A stretch of 64,000 bases of DNA. Origin: Torymus aiolomorphi (lineage: Eukaryota > Arthropoda > Insecta > Hymenoptera > Torymidae). Positions 25,683-37,399 of this stretch are shown here, piece by piece (position 1 is the first letter of the stretch; every line of letters begins with the position of its first letter). Made by a program: the position numbers and the translations under genes. Under the pieces are notes generated by a model, which was not told where the DNA came from, ran no database searches, and saw only the letters and a list, made by a program, of their open reading frames with translations. The stretch covers positions 28,440,085 through 28,504,084 of the forward strand of contig CM070873.1 in assembly GCA_036365515.1 (NCBI GenBank), written 5' to 3'.

Positions 25683-25837
25683 CTAGCCGATTTTTGTGCG
25701 CGCATCGCATGCACAAGTTTCTGCATATTTTAAACTTTAACCTCACATTTAAATTTATAAACAAGTAACGTAAGTAGGCTACACTTACGAATATAAGCGT
25801 TAGATTTAATTCGAGATTTATCTCCTTGGTTCACTTA
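25683..25837 (-). mobile_element. Helitron-like 3' fragment
   Basis: The minus-strand 3' end is seen as hairpin-like TGCATGCGATGCGCGCACAA then AATCGG-CTAG|T. No convincing 5' end was found before the element that starts near 25838; the left-hand limit of the fragment is uncertain. Confidence 0.5.
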
Positions 25838-26205
25838 CACGGTTTTTTGATGAAAAATTTTTAAGTAAACTTTACTTTTTTTATAAGAAAATTTACTGTT
25901 TTCCACAGTAGCACAGGGGCACACTCGCGACGTGGGATTTTTACTTTTTTTAAATAGTAATATTTATGATTTTTATAGCAAATTTTACTATTTGAAATAA
26001 AAATGTTTACGACTGCTGAAACGAAATATCACAGTATCAGTCAATTTGCTACAAAAATTTGCTGTAAAAATGATAAAAATTTCTATTTAAAAAGTAAACA
26101 TCCCACACGACGACTCCGTCCCAGCGTTACCGTGAAACAGACTCAATTCTCTTAAACAAAAAAGTAAAGTTAACAAAAAAATTTTTATCGATTTTTCCCC
26201 TTTTC
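25838..26205. mobile_element. Diverged CACGG-terminus inverted-repeat element
   Basis: Matching arms AAGTAAACTTTACTTTTTTT near 25856 and its complement near 26160, plus nested arms around the GTGGGATTTTTACTTTTTT / AAAAAGTAAACATCCCAC pair. The outer boundary is uncertain because both termini are eroded. Confidence 0.55.
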
Positions 26206-26209
26206 CACA

Positions 26210-28480
26210 AGCTAAAAACAGATGAACTTGTCGAAATAAATAATTCGCTCAGCAATATTCACAACATCTGTCTACTAAGCAATAAACCCAAGATCGCCCA
26301 AAAAAACTACCACGAGGCAAGAGAGCGAGAGAGCGGCTGATAATAAGCGCAGCGACTACAAAGGTATCGCTCACCCTCACTCTCTTCTCGCCGTTAAAAG
26401 GCCGTCTCCTTTTCAACCTCTGCTCGGCAAGCGAACGAACGAACGTCGACCATTTCTCCTCCCCCATAAAGACGGGGGGTGGCGAAGACAACAATTCCTT
26501 CCCGGCGTTTTTCTCTCGTTAGACTTGTTACCCCCCGGAAAAAGGCGAAACAGACGGACGCGAAAATTGGCCGATGCTACGCTGCATATTTATAAACTGC
26601 AACGCGAGGAGAGGTTCGCTGGATATTAATAAAGCGATGGCTTTATTACCTCCGGCTGAAATCGCGGAAATTACCCGCTCGAGTTTTTGACCTTTGTACG
26701 TACGTTTGAAAAACGTTTCCCTCTCTCCGGTGCGATGTGAAAATTAAGAGAGAGGGGGAGAGTTTCGAGATCTCTATTAGCTTCGCGGCTGTATCTTGTC
26801 TCTTGAATTGCGACGGCGACGGCGACTGTATATACTTCTCTGCTTTATTATCATTCCGGGGGCGGGACGGAAAATTTGGTTCGCTGAGGCAGGTGGAGAG
26901 CGAGCGAGCGAGTATTGCTGGATGCGAAATTATGCGCGAGATCTATCGTGGCCATAGTTTCTTTTCTCGTGCGCGCCCGCTTTTTGCCTCTTGTCTGCGT
27001 TTGTCGTTATGGAAGTAAAGGCTAATAGCAATTTCGCTCTGGACGTGGATCATAGGGGGCGAAAGGTGTTTGATATTTAAATTTGTAAAAGAAGTGAGAG
27101 AAAGTTGAATGGTGCATCCTCGAGATGAAATTTATCTTTTTCATAAGTATTAGTCAATCATATGAAAGTTAGGTACTTGTCATTTGTATAGAGATTCTTT
27201 TAACAAGACATATTTCTTCGCGAAGATGTAGGTATATTTTAAAGATTAAAAATATACATATAGATTATAAAGCAAGGACTGATACCGATACTAACGATTA
27301 ATCAAACGATAATACAAGCAGTTGTAAAATACCATTGTAAAGTTTAATTAAAATTTATTTTTTACATAATAAAAGAGAGTTCAATCTACCAAAGGACTTA
27401 ATTTCGCTAAAAATTAATCATTTGCAAAAAAAAAAAAAAAAAAAAAAATGTCAATTCCCAGTCGCCAACGACGGCAAACAAACAAAAGTGCGTGCATCGC
27501 GCAGTTAATATCGCGGGTGTACCTCGGCACAGCACACACACACACACAGCGCCAGAATCAAACGTTAAAACGTAAAAATTTGAACGATCAAAGAAAAAAG
27601 CGGAAAAAGCGCGCGCGCGTGTACGTGGGAAATTCGAATCGCGAGCTTTCCGGCTCTCTCTCCCACGCGCGCGCGCAAATACACGCACCGCACGATGTAT
27701 AAATGCGATTTACTAATTCGAAACAATCCGCGCGTGTCGATGATTATGCGCGGCCGCGTACCTGCGCCCGCTGATTTATTCAATTTCGGTAGTTATTTGC
27801 GTCTTTTCGCAAATGAATATTCGATGGCTAAAAAGAGAGATATATACATATACGCAGGCACGCCGAGAGGGTGGGGTTAAAACGATAATAACACGCGAAC
27901 GAGATTTCGCGAGAGCGCGCGCACGCGCTGGGGAAATTTCGGTCCTTTTATGCGCGCGCGTTCTCGAAAGCGCTTTAGCGAAATTATCCCCCGGAGTATT
28001 TATTTAAAAAAAAAAATTCCCGCTTGTGCTGCTGTGCGCATGTGCACACCTAGCGCTCACGTCCGCTGCACATCCTTGCGATGACATTTATTTCATTATT
28101 TACCGCGGCTGCGAGTATGTGTGTGTGTGTGTGTGAGTGGAGGTCGGAAAATTATTGCCGGGTGCCCGAGAGAGTAGGCGTACATAAATATATATATGTG
28201 TACGTGTGGATACATTTTGGCGTCTATTTATCCATTTTATAACGTTTTTCATTATTAAGGGGAATTATTAGGCGGGTGGTATACGTACGTGCGCGCGATT
28301 TTGTTGCCGGCGGTAGGTTTAATGAAAATCCATTGAAAATATTTCGTCTGATTTTTTTTCTTCCGCAGTGAGAGAGAGAGAGAGAGAGAGAGATGCGCCG
28401 AGAATTTACGCGCGCGCGGGTATGAATAATATTCGTACAATAAAAATCTCGAATCGTGATATTCGTGCATATTAACAAAT
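26210..28480. other. Skew-switch islands
   Basis: 26250-26480 C/A-rich, centre 26500-26940, G-rich to 27110. A second CpG core at 27600-27980 follows an A24 tract (27426-27448), with GT (28108-28133) and GA (28371-28393) runs on its right. Confidence 0.55.
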
Positions 28481-28669
28481 TTATCATATTAATCAATTAT
28501 TTTCGTTCGAACATTTCGCACTTTTAACTTTCAGGCTGTATCCTACTCTAAATTTTTGTCAGTGTTGGGTCGAGCGCTAGTACAGAGTAGTGAATATTAT
28601 ACAGAATTTTTCAGCGTATGTACACTTTTAAATTGGTGAAATTGGATTTTCAATAAAAAATTTGTGTAT

Positions 28670-28900
28670 TCTACTCTTAAAAAACGATGGCCGCATGTTG
28701 TAAAGCATTTAAAGTTTGATTGGTCTCTAAGGAATAAGCGTGAAAATTCGCTACTTCCTCTACATTTGAATTTTTGAAATTGGATTTTTATTACTTAACT
28801 ATTTATAACTATATAATTAAATCAAATTAGAATAAAAAAAAATTAATTTTTTCATGCTTTAAAAAATTATCTGATTATCCTTTCGTTTGCATTTTACTAG
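28670..28900 (+). mobile_element. Helitron-like element lacking its 3' hairpin
   Basis: Starts TCTACTCTTAAAAAACGATG, follows the 2733-3054 copy closely, and ends TTTTACTAG|T, but the GC hairpin segment near the 3' end is deleted. It is nested in the inverted-repeat element 28560-28990. Confidence 0.72.
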
Positions 28901-28950
28901 TGTGTGTGTGTGTATACACACACACACACACACACACTAAAAAACTAGTA
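28893..28950. repeat. TG/CA palindromic microsatellite
   Basis: An ACTAGTGTG... run of TG units meets TATA and continues as CA units, ending CACTAAAAAACTAGT. The tract can form a long hairpin and is bracketed by ACTAGT on both sides. Confidence 0.85.
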
Positions 28951-29009
28951 TGCTTATTCACTATTCTGTAACATACCCGACTTTACACTGAAAAGAAATT
29001 AAGAGAGTA

Positions 29010-29790
29010 GATATTTGTACGCCCCTCGGAATGTTCAATTCCCATTTTTAAAACCACACTACAAGATAAAAAGTCCAAGTACACGCTGCACTTTCTCACC
29101 CTTCAAAAGAAACACCACCACCTCATCGCTCAACAGGGTTTTTTTCCACCTCACACCATCACTCCACCCCCACCCCGGTAATCTCATCAGCACCCCTTAT
29201 ACCGATTACACAATCGGCCGTCGCTTGACACCGACACCCAAAGCTTGCTTGCACCCATCCCTCTCTCAAAATTAATTCGATATCTCTCACCCCCTCTCTC
29301 CCTCCGCTGCAGCGCGACATTATCCTTTGTACCCGGCGGTTACTCGCCTTCGGCGGGCGTCATCGTAAAGATCGCCTCCGCGGCTTATCTCACGCAAATC
29401 CATCGGCGCGCCTAATCTCGCTATATACGTGCGGATAGACAGATAGACAGTCACCCCCACGCTGCCAGGAGAGAGAGAGAGAGAGAGCTCGTCAAAGAGG
29501 AGCTTTCGCAGAGAGAGAGAGGGTGAGGATCGGTAATCCCCTCTGTGCGCGGATCGCGCTCGCTTACGCGCATTAATGCGCAGATATACACGGCCAAGCG
29601 CATTTTCATACATATGCATCGGGCGCTTGCTTGTGTGTGTACGTGTGGGGCGTGCTGTGTTTCGGGGGAGATTATGGAGATAGTGCGCGCTGAGGATCGG
29701 TGTAACAGATTTTTGAGGGGTGTGGTGGTAGACGGGGAATTTTGGTGGGGATAGGTTGGCAAAGTTACAAGGTTTTTTTGCAATGATATT
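29010..29790. other. Skew-switch island, one of the clearest
   Basis: 29035-29300 is strongly C/A-rich (CATCACTCCACCCCCACCCC); CpG core 29330-29600; 29630-29760 is strongly G/T-rich (GGGGTGTGGTGGTAGACGGG). Confidence 0.75.
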
Positions 29791-30107
29791 TTGGAGGGTA
29801 ATGTTCTTTAGAAACGTTATAATTTGATACGTTGATAAATGCTTCGTTATTGTTAGAAGCCAAGGGTATGTGGAGAAATCCTTTTCTGTACTTTATTTCG
29901 TACATCTGATGTGTCTCATTGTTAATACAAACATGGATTTCTATCGTACCATCGGAAAAGCGTGTAAAAGTTATGCCGAAATAGGACAATAAAAGTCGTT
30001 CCCTCTCATCCGAATTTGGCGTTGTATTAGAGGAGAAAGTTTAATAGTAAATCATCATCGACATTTTGTATTACATTACCTATATGACATATAATATGCT
30101 TCTAGCC

Positions 30108-30332
30108 AGTGTAAGTAAATAAACATATATTACTTTCTAGCAAAAATTACCATATTTCATTGTAATCGTGGGATAGGCTCAAATGCTCTTAAAAATTACC
30201 GTGATTTATAGCAAAAATTAATATCTCATTGACAATCTTTACTGTAAGATATGGTCATTTTTATGAGGATTTGAGTCGATCCCACAATTACAATACAATA
30301 TAGTAATTTTCACTAGAAAACTTTTCTCTGTG
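30108..30332. mobile_element. Family B-like element with eroded left end
   Basis: The right end AAACTTTTCTCTGTG followed by TA is clear. Internal arms CAAAAATTACCATATTTCAT and ATTACAATACAATATAGTAA plus GTGGGATAGGCTC / GAGTCGATCCCAC boxes identify the family. The left CAC-terminus is degenerate (CAGTGTAAGT). Confidence 0.6.
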
Positions 30333-30871
30333 TATAAATTATTACGTTTACAAGCCAAATCTTCAGCGTATATCAACCTATTTGCCTCTTTAATTATTCC
30401 AATCGACTTTTCTATTTTCAATTAAATACCCTTGACCATACTGATTCAACCCAAATAATACTTAACACCATAATCGTAATTGAATCATAAAAGTCTTTCA
30501 CCAATCTCAATCACAAACGCACCTCCCCCACACAACCTATACCCATGATAAAACAATATCAACATCCCGCGTCTTTATTTTTCTCCTTGGCGAAGAAGCT
30601 TTCTCTCTCTCTCTCTCTCTCCATCTGTCTCTCTGCTCTCGCGACGCGTCAACAAGAAAGTGCCATCGGTAATCCGCCGGCTTAACCTGTTGCTCTAACG
30701 CGTAACTCCATTACCGGGCGAGCTTCCGAGAGCTAATTCTCCTCCCCGCCCCTTCACCCTCTCCGCTCTTCACCGATTTATCTTCCCGAGCGCGCGACTT
30801 CCGCGTGGTTTTTCGCGCGAATAATCGCACGCGCGTGTGCGTTGGGTAATTGGTGTTGCGCACCTGCGTGC

Positions 30872-31311
30872 CACTAAGAAAAGTGATTCTTTGTGCCAAA
30901 TGACATTCATTAACTGTTAAGAAATATTCATTTGGGATATAGTCAATTGAATATTTATTAACAGTTAAGAAATGGTTATTTGAAATCCATATACTACCGC
31001 TGCGCTGGTGTAGTGCTCTACAGTACTTCTAAATAATACGTTACTCGTACCTCAGGTGAATCACATAACTTGTGAATGCAAAATAAAATTGTTTTATAGA
31101 ATACATTCCAGTTCAAATATATACAACTAAATAAAGTACGAAGATTTCAATACTAATCGTGATTGCAACGTGCCTAACCTACCTTTTTAGCTACATCTCG
31201 GAAAGTCATATTTCTTAACTGTTAATGAATGGGGAATTTGTACCAAACATATAAGTTTTTCGGATTATAAATGAATTATTTCTTTGTAGCAAGGAATCAC
31301 TTTTCTCAGTG
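30872..31311. mobile_element. CACTAAGAAAAGTGATTC inverted-repeat element
   Basis: TIR of about 18 bp, CACTAAGAAAAGTGATTC against GGAATCACTTTTCTCAGTG. The private motif TTAACTGTTAAGAAAT recurs at about 30911, 30959 and, inverted, about 31209. Short direct repeats GTTGCGCAC lie just outside both ends. Confidence 0.75.
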
Positions 31312-33900
31312 TGGGTTGCGCACGTGGTTTTGAGGTTTTCGGGGTTTTTGGGAACTGATAGAGAGAGATGTTTGTTTCCGTGATTTTACAAACGAAAGAT
31401 GGAGAGGAAGAGAGGTGTACTTTAATGGTGAATAAATAAATAATAATAATGTTTGGGTGACGGTGCGTTGCATCATGTGCAACAGCAGCGGAGTTTCACC
31501 GTTCGTAAAGTAGTTATACTTGTGTTTAAGCACATGTGAAAGACGAATATATTTCGAATAAGCGAAACAATGCAAATTCGCTTCTCTCCTTTCCCGTGCC
31601 GAGAAAAAAAATGACGAATGTTCGCGTGCTTCCTGGAATGTCTGTTAGATGTACAATCTACAATAGACGTTTATGAATCCACTCGGCTTCTTATGATTCC
31701 GAAGTGTCAAGCTAACACCATTAGAGCAGAAAATTGGTTTCGGAGAAAGTGTATCTACGCGCGGTTCACACGATATTGAATCTAATAACTGAAAAGATTC
31801 CGAGGAACGCTTGACTTCGTCTAAATAATAGGAAAGCCTGTAAAGTGCCGGATTGTTACGCTCAATAATGACCAAGAAAGTCGTGGAATAAGAAATTCCT
31901 ATAAAACGAATAACTATTCGACGTAATTAAAATCCAGCCTCAAAGTGCATAATCAAGGTGAAAAAAATTCTATGCGAAAATTAAAATTTTACATAAAATT
32001 AAGCCAAGTACATACATATACTACGAACAATGCGCCTCGTATATCTCCTCCCAAAAACAAACCCATTACCCGGCGGCGCGTCAAAGGGTTTAGAAAAAAA
32101 AGCCCGCCGAAAATTCCCTCCTCTCGCGCGCCTAACGAACAGCCCCAAAAAACCAGAGCGACTGGCTGCTCTCTTCCCACTGCGCACGCGAGGAAATCGG
32201 AAAAGCAGGCCAAGCGTAGCGCACGAGATTGAGAGAAAATGAAACAGAATACGCGGAGGGAGAGAGAGAGAGAGGAGAGAGGAGGACGTGCCACCGTGGC
32301 GCGCGAGCTAATTCCACTTTCTCGCGAAGAGAGAGGTTGTACAATAACTCCTTTGCGCCTAGGACAATATTACCGGGCATGCACATGCATTTTAATCGCC
32401 GCCTCGTCATGCATGCGTAATAAAGACGCGCTCGCTCGCTTCGGAGCTCTATGTGTACGCGAGCGAGCGAGTGAGAGCGGTACAAGGGAGGGATGGAGAA
32501 ACGGTTTGATGCTCTTTTTTTGAAAGGAGGAGTGGGATGAGAGAAGGGAGAGAGTATGAGTACTGCGAGAGGATGACCGATTGCGAGGCGAAACGTGTGT
32601 GCAATTTGCAGCGTGTAGAGGAGGTGTTGCGAGATCCAGGCAGATGAGGCTTGGAGAAGTGAAGTGGAGTGCTTGAAGTGGGTATGGATTATGAGCGAAT
32701 GGTTGAACTGAAAGATTGCGCCTAAAGAAATTCCAATCATTATGATATAAGGTAAAAGACCCAGAAGATGGACACTTGTAACTTTAAAAGATTTCAATGA
32801 TTTTTTTCTCAGTGAAAATTATTAGCTTGGGTAAAAATTTCGGTTATATGTATGAGCGGAATATATTTTTGTAACGAATAAGATAAAATATTGTTAATAA
32901 ATGATTAAAATACAAAATTTAAATCGGCTTTAAGTAATGACTCAATAGTCGGAGAAGATGAACTGGTGATTTTTTTCTTTGCAGGAGTAGTCGGACAATT
33001 TTGGTAGGAATAGTTGAACAGCGAAATTACAGGTAATTTAAATGGTTCAACTACTGCTACCACTAAATTCATGTTGAAGATACAGACGAACAGCACCATC
33101 CGGCTCCCACCATAACCTCAATATTTGATTCTCTTAATTTTTTTCTTTTTGTAAGCTACAATTCGACTTCAAATTAGCTTCATAAGAAAGTTCATACAAA
33201 AAAGAAAATTAAAAAACAAAGTGTTTTGACATTTTTGAATTTTATGTATGATTTTGGTCACTGTCCATCTGTTGCTTCAACTTTTTAGAGTGTATATCCT
33301 CTGGGTCTTTTACTGTCAGTTCTTTGATTATTCAACTTATCGACCCATTCTTCGCAAACTCTTAAATCCAACGTCACAATAACAACAAACCGAATAATTT
33401 TACCCAATCCTTCATTGCATTCACATCTCTACCATCGCTGAATCCATCCACAGCGACGAAACTGAAAAAAAAAACTTCACGCTCATTCAGCCTCTCTCTC
33501 TCGCGTTCGCTCGCGCACAATATACTCTCGAGACGAGAGAATCTCGCCTGGGTAATTACCCAATCGCCGCCTCGTAGGTGCCATCCGCGTATATACTTGC
33601 ACTTTCTATCAGCTCGCTTGCTAGTGTATTGCAAAATAATGCGCCTTTGCGATTCGCCGCCGCGCACGCGGCGACAATTAATAATTAGCCATTGCGGCGC
33701 GCGCGCGCGAAAGCGATGTGTATGTGTGTGCCCGCGTAACCGCGTTGCGAAAGTGCGTGGGTGTTTTGAGCTTTTGGAGCGGATAGTTGGCCTTTGATAT
33801 ATAGGATGGAAGAAGGAGGAAGTAGTTTGTATATGCACGAAGCACGGGATAAAATGGTGTGGTTGTGGGTTATGAAGATTGGGGAGATTGAAGTACGGGT
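31312..33900. other. Islands around 32.0-32.7 and 33.3-33.9 kb
   Basis: Each shows C/A-rich left, CpG core and G-rich right (GGAGGAGTGGGATGAG near 32525; GGATGGAAGAAGGAGG near 33806). The AGGTAAAAGACCC element lies between them. No exon recognised. Confidence 0.6.
32750..33314. mobile_element. AGGTAAAAGACCC-terminus element, copy 1
   Basis: Left AGGTAAAAGACCCAGAAGAT, right ATCCTCTGGGTCTTTTACT. The interior has further GTCGGA, GGACAATTTT and TGTCCATCTG boxes. No coding capacity. Confidence 0.72.
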
Positions 33901-34263
33901 ATCGTCAGAAAATGACGAAAAATCTAAAACATTCATTCCTATACGATTTTTAGCTCATTTGTCGACGTTGTAGCTTTTCTAAATTATTGCATTTTCTACA
34001 ATTTAATCGTTAGGCAGAAATGGCATTCGAAAAATTGATGTAGCATATATTGTATAAAAATAATTTAATGAAAACATTGTGTCCTTCTTTACGAATTTCT
34101 TCGGATTTTTAAATATTATATTATGCATTTTTAAACATTCTGAAAATTTACCCTTCTATCATTCTAATTTGTTTTGCTCCCTCATAGAGTTCCTCATTAT
34201 CGGACGATAACCAAATTAAAAATTATCCAATCGTCTTGACATTTGGAACAGATGTAGCTTTTA

Positions 34264-35222
34264 GGGTAGATGTCCGTATTAGTATGGGTTTAAGAAACTC
34301 TTCAGTTTTGTCACATAATAATAGACTATTTAAGCTGTATCAGAGATTCCGGGCAGGTTTATATAGATAATAAAAGTAATAATCTACACGAAACAATTTT
34401 TTTTATAGAAAAATATTAATATTTACGAAAGTTAAAAGCAATAAAAAAAAAAAATTTTATTTGTATGCCCTAGCAGACAGCAAAGTACATTTTTGTGTGC
34501 CCCGTATTAATGTGGGTGTACACGTTTGTGTGCCCCACATTAGTGTGTCTTGATAATATTATCATTACCAACAAAATTATTTTATTAACTGTAGTGCATT
34601 GATAATCAATTTCTAACCCTTGTTTACATTGAATGTTAATTAATTCCAATACGGTAAAAACTGGTGAAGATCGTCAATGCGATATGAAACAACGTTTGTG
34701 CGCAAGACAACCTAACTTAACTTTTCTATTCAAGCGCCGATACGAGCATGCTCGTATTGTATTTGTGCACACAAAAATCTGGACAAGTCGTTTTTCACTG
34801 CCCTATTAGTAGACACAATTAATTAAATATTAAAATCAATTGAAAACCTTTATATTAAGATTTATTATATAACATAATATTATTTTATGATATAATCAAT
34901 TGTATCCCACATTAAAATCCTTCCGAAACATTATTTAATGTTACTTTTAAAAATGTCATTTCTTAGCAAGTTTGGACAAAGAAACACCGTGACACACCGC
35001 AAGCCGTGAAACATATTTTTGAAAGTTCTTTTTTAATGTATAGTAATTGAAAACAAATTAAGTAATTAACAAATTAAGTAATGCTTTAAATATAAACTTA
35101 ATTAACTGTACTTTATGAAAAAAAATATTTTAGTGTTACGTTTTTACTCGTTCATTTCTAGGATATGTTTTAATAATAGGGCACACAAATATGGACAGGC
35201 ACACTAATACGGACCACTACCC
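34264..35222. mobile_element. TA-flanked GGGTAG-terminus element, 959 bp, in a diverged repeat
   Basis: TIR GGGTAGATGTCCGTATTAGT against the complement of ACTAATACGGACCACTACCC, TA on each side. Removing the element and one TA gives CTTTTATATATC, which matches the related uninterrupted repeat at about 37187. The motif CCCGTATTAATGTGGG or its complement recurs at about 34501, 34535 and near the ends. Confidence 0.85.
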
Positions 35223-35259
35223 TATATATCGTCCGATCGAGTTCGTTGCCCGTTATTAT

Positions 35260-36200
35260 TTATCGATCTACGATCAAATACAATATTTATGATATTGCAT
35301 CTTATCGTTAAATACTACAAAACTTTGCGGATCTGTAACCAAATATTGTTTTTATGATTTTGCATGTTATAAAAACCGAAGAAATTGATAATTTTTTTGT
35401 TAATCTGCAATGAAATATTTTTTATAAATAAGTTTGCATGATCCATTTTGAATCATTTTACTTATAACAGTGCAGGAATGGATTTCTGTTTTGATCTGCA
35501 AATACTATTTTTATATGATATTGCAGGTTATCGTAAAATACTGCAAAAATTGATAATTTCTTTATCATTTTGCAATCATAAGCCTTTTCATAATTTTGCA
35601 TGGTATTTATATAAGTTTTTCTTTATTTAGCGATCTGTGATCAAATATTATGTTTATGATATTGCATGTTATCGTAAAATACTGCAAAGTTGATAAGTTC
35701 TTCATTGACTTGCAATCATATATCGTTTTCCTAATTTTGCATGGTATTTATATAAGTTTCTTTTATTTAGCGACCTGCGATGAAATTATTGCTTGTTACT
35801 GTATAATACTGAGAAAATTGATAATTTTTTTACCAATTTGCTATCATAAATCGTTTTCATAATTTTGCATGGTATTTATATAAGTTTTTTATTTAGCGAT
35901 CTGCGATCTAATATTGCATGTTATCGTAAAATACTGCGAAAATTGACATTTTCTTTACCAATTTGCTATCATATATCGTTTTCCTAATTTTGCATGGTAT
36001 TTATAAGTTTTTTTATTTAGCGATCTGCGACCAAATATTGCACGTTACCGTAAAATACTGCAGAAATTGATAATTTCTTTATCAATTGGCAATCATATAT
36101 CGTTTTCATAATTTTGCATGGTATTTATATAAGTTTTTTTTATTTATCGATGTGCTATCATATATCGTTTTCATAATCTTCCATTGTATTTATATAAGTT
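35260..36200. repeat. Tandem repeat array, unit 124-143 bp, about 6-7 copies
   Basis: Each unit contains GCGATCTGCGATCAAATATT, TTATCGTAAAATACTGC, ATCATATATCGTTTTC and TTTTGCATGGTATTTAT. The last box recurs at about 35595, 35736, 35865, 35989, 36113, and in a short degenerate copy at 36180. AT-rich, non-coding, satellite-like. Confidence 0.85.
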
Positions 36201-36500
36201 TTGCTTCCTCGTAGAAAAATTTTTGTAACGGTGAAAAAAAATTTCGAGACAAAAAAATGTTTTAAGGCGATGTATGTGCATATTTGTTCATTTTGAGAAT
36301 TTTTTTCGTGGATGTGTGTGCGTGCGTGCGTGCGTGCGTACATGTGTGCTTGTGTGTGTGTGTGTGTGTGTGCGTTAATCTTCATATCTTCGAAACGAAT
36401 CGACTGATTTTTGTCGGACAAAGCCTCTTCTCTTCGTCTCGCGAAAAAACTCGTTACCCTGGTGGATTTGAATTTTTATTGTTTTGTTTTTTTTTTTTTT
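36200..36500. repeat. TGCG/TG microsatellite within a dispersed repeat
   Basis: Starts CTTCCTCGTAGAAAAATTTT, contains TGCGTGCGTGCGTGCG and a TG run (36345-36371), and ends with TCGAAACGAATCGACTG. The same order of boxes appears at 54955-55140. Confidence 0.6.
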
Positions 36501-36721
36501 TATAACCAAAAAACGATTTTGAAATTTACGTTTTGTTGATTTTTTTTATTTCTGACAATCATTATTACATAATATAATGAATTTTTCCTGAAAGGTATTT
36601 AAATTACCTTTATTTTCCTTGTTTAAAGTTTAAATTATCTTCAGTCTGTCATTTGTTATTAAGGAAGAGGATTTCATATTTCATAAATTATTCTTTATCA
36701 ACTTGAAATTTTAACCACTTT

Positions 36722-37385
36722 TTATACTCATTGAAGACTATATATGGCTAAAATTTCAAGAGATTATCTTCATTTGTTTTTTAGAAAAAAATTATTTAAG
36801 AAAAAATTTGCGTTTTCGTTGTCGCACGATAACAACCACAAAAATTATCCAATCGTCCTGAAATTTGGCACAAATGGAGTTTTTATATATATTCAGATCG
36901 AGTTCGTTGCTCAAATAAAACATTCCATTACGAAAAAAGATATTTGAGGTTAAAAATTTTTTAAAAAAATTTTTGAATCTCGTTTTCTCAGAGAATACTT
37001 GATTTATCGACTTGAAATTTTAACCATTTATTAGACTCATTGAAAACTATATATGGCTAACATTTCAAGAGATTATCTTCATTTGTTTTTTAGAAAAAAA
37101 TTATTTAAGAAAAAATTTGCGTTTTCGTTGTCGCACGAACAATCGCAAAAATTATCCAATCGTCCTGAAATTTGGCACAGATGGAGCTTTTATATATCTT
37201 CAGATCGAGTTCTTTGCCCAAAAAAATCGGTCCATTACGAAAAAAGATATTTGAGGTTAAAAATTTTTTTTTTAATTTTTGAATCGCATTTTCTCAGAGA
37301 ATACTTGATTTATCGACTTGAAATTTGAACCACTTATTACACTCATTGAAGACTGCATGTGATTAAAATTTCAAGAAATTTTTTT
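36722..37385. repeat. Direct repeat, about 309-bp unit, two copies plus a partial third
   Basis: GAAGACTATATATGGCTAA at 36734 and its match at 37043 start near-identical 309-bp units; a third begins at about 37347 and is truncated. Short open frames in each copy are the same spurious peptide. Diverged relatives occur at 34180-34260 and 35225-35260. Confidence 0.82.
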
Positions 37386-37399
37386 AGTTTTATTTTCTC

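Larger units (their letters stand above)
28560..28990. mobile_element. CAGTGT-terminus inverted-repeat element hosting a Helitron
   Basis: Left CAGTGTTGGGTCGAG then ACAGAGTAGTGAATA; right arm reverse complement CAGTGTAAAGTCGGG then ACAGAATAGTGAATA. Interrupted by 28670-28900 and by a TG/CA palindrome at 28901-28938. Confidence 0.65.

Noticed and set aside
32132..32797. 221-residue minus-strand frame starting with a hydrophobic stretch
   Set aside because: Its start overlaps the TIR of the AGGTAAAAGACCC element and the rest crosses a CpG island and GA run; not a credible secreted protein.
33374..33412. MKDWVKLFGLLLL, considered as the missing signal peptide
   Set aside because: The only phase-1 GT donor would leave eight residues, too short for a signal peptide; it lies in a C-rich flank.
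35260..36200. Regular repeats considered as a CRISPR array
   Set aside because: Whole units are homologous with no unique spacers; the context is eukaryotic.
36744..37328. Two similar short frames (MAKISRDYLHLFFRKK, MANISRDYLHLFFRKK)
   Set aside because: Same position in each copy of a 309-bp AT-rich repeat; the frames diverge by indels, as for non-coding DNA.
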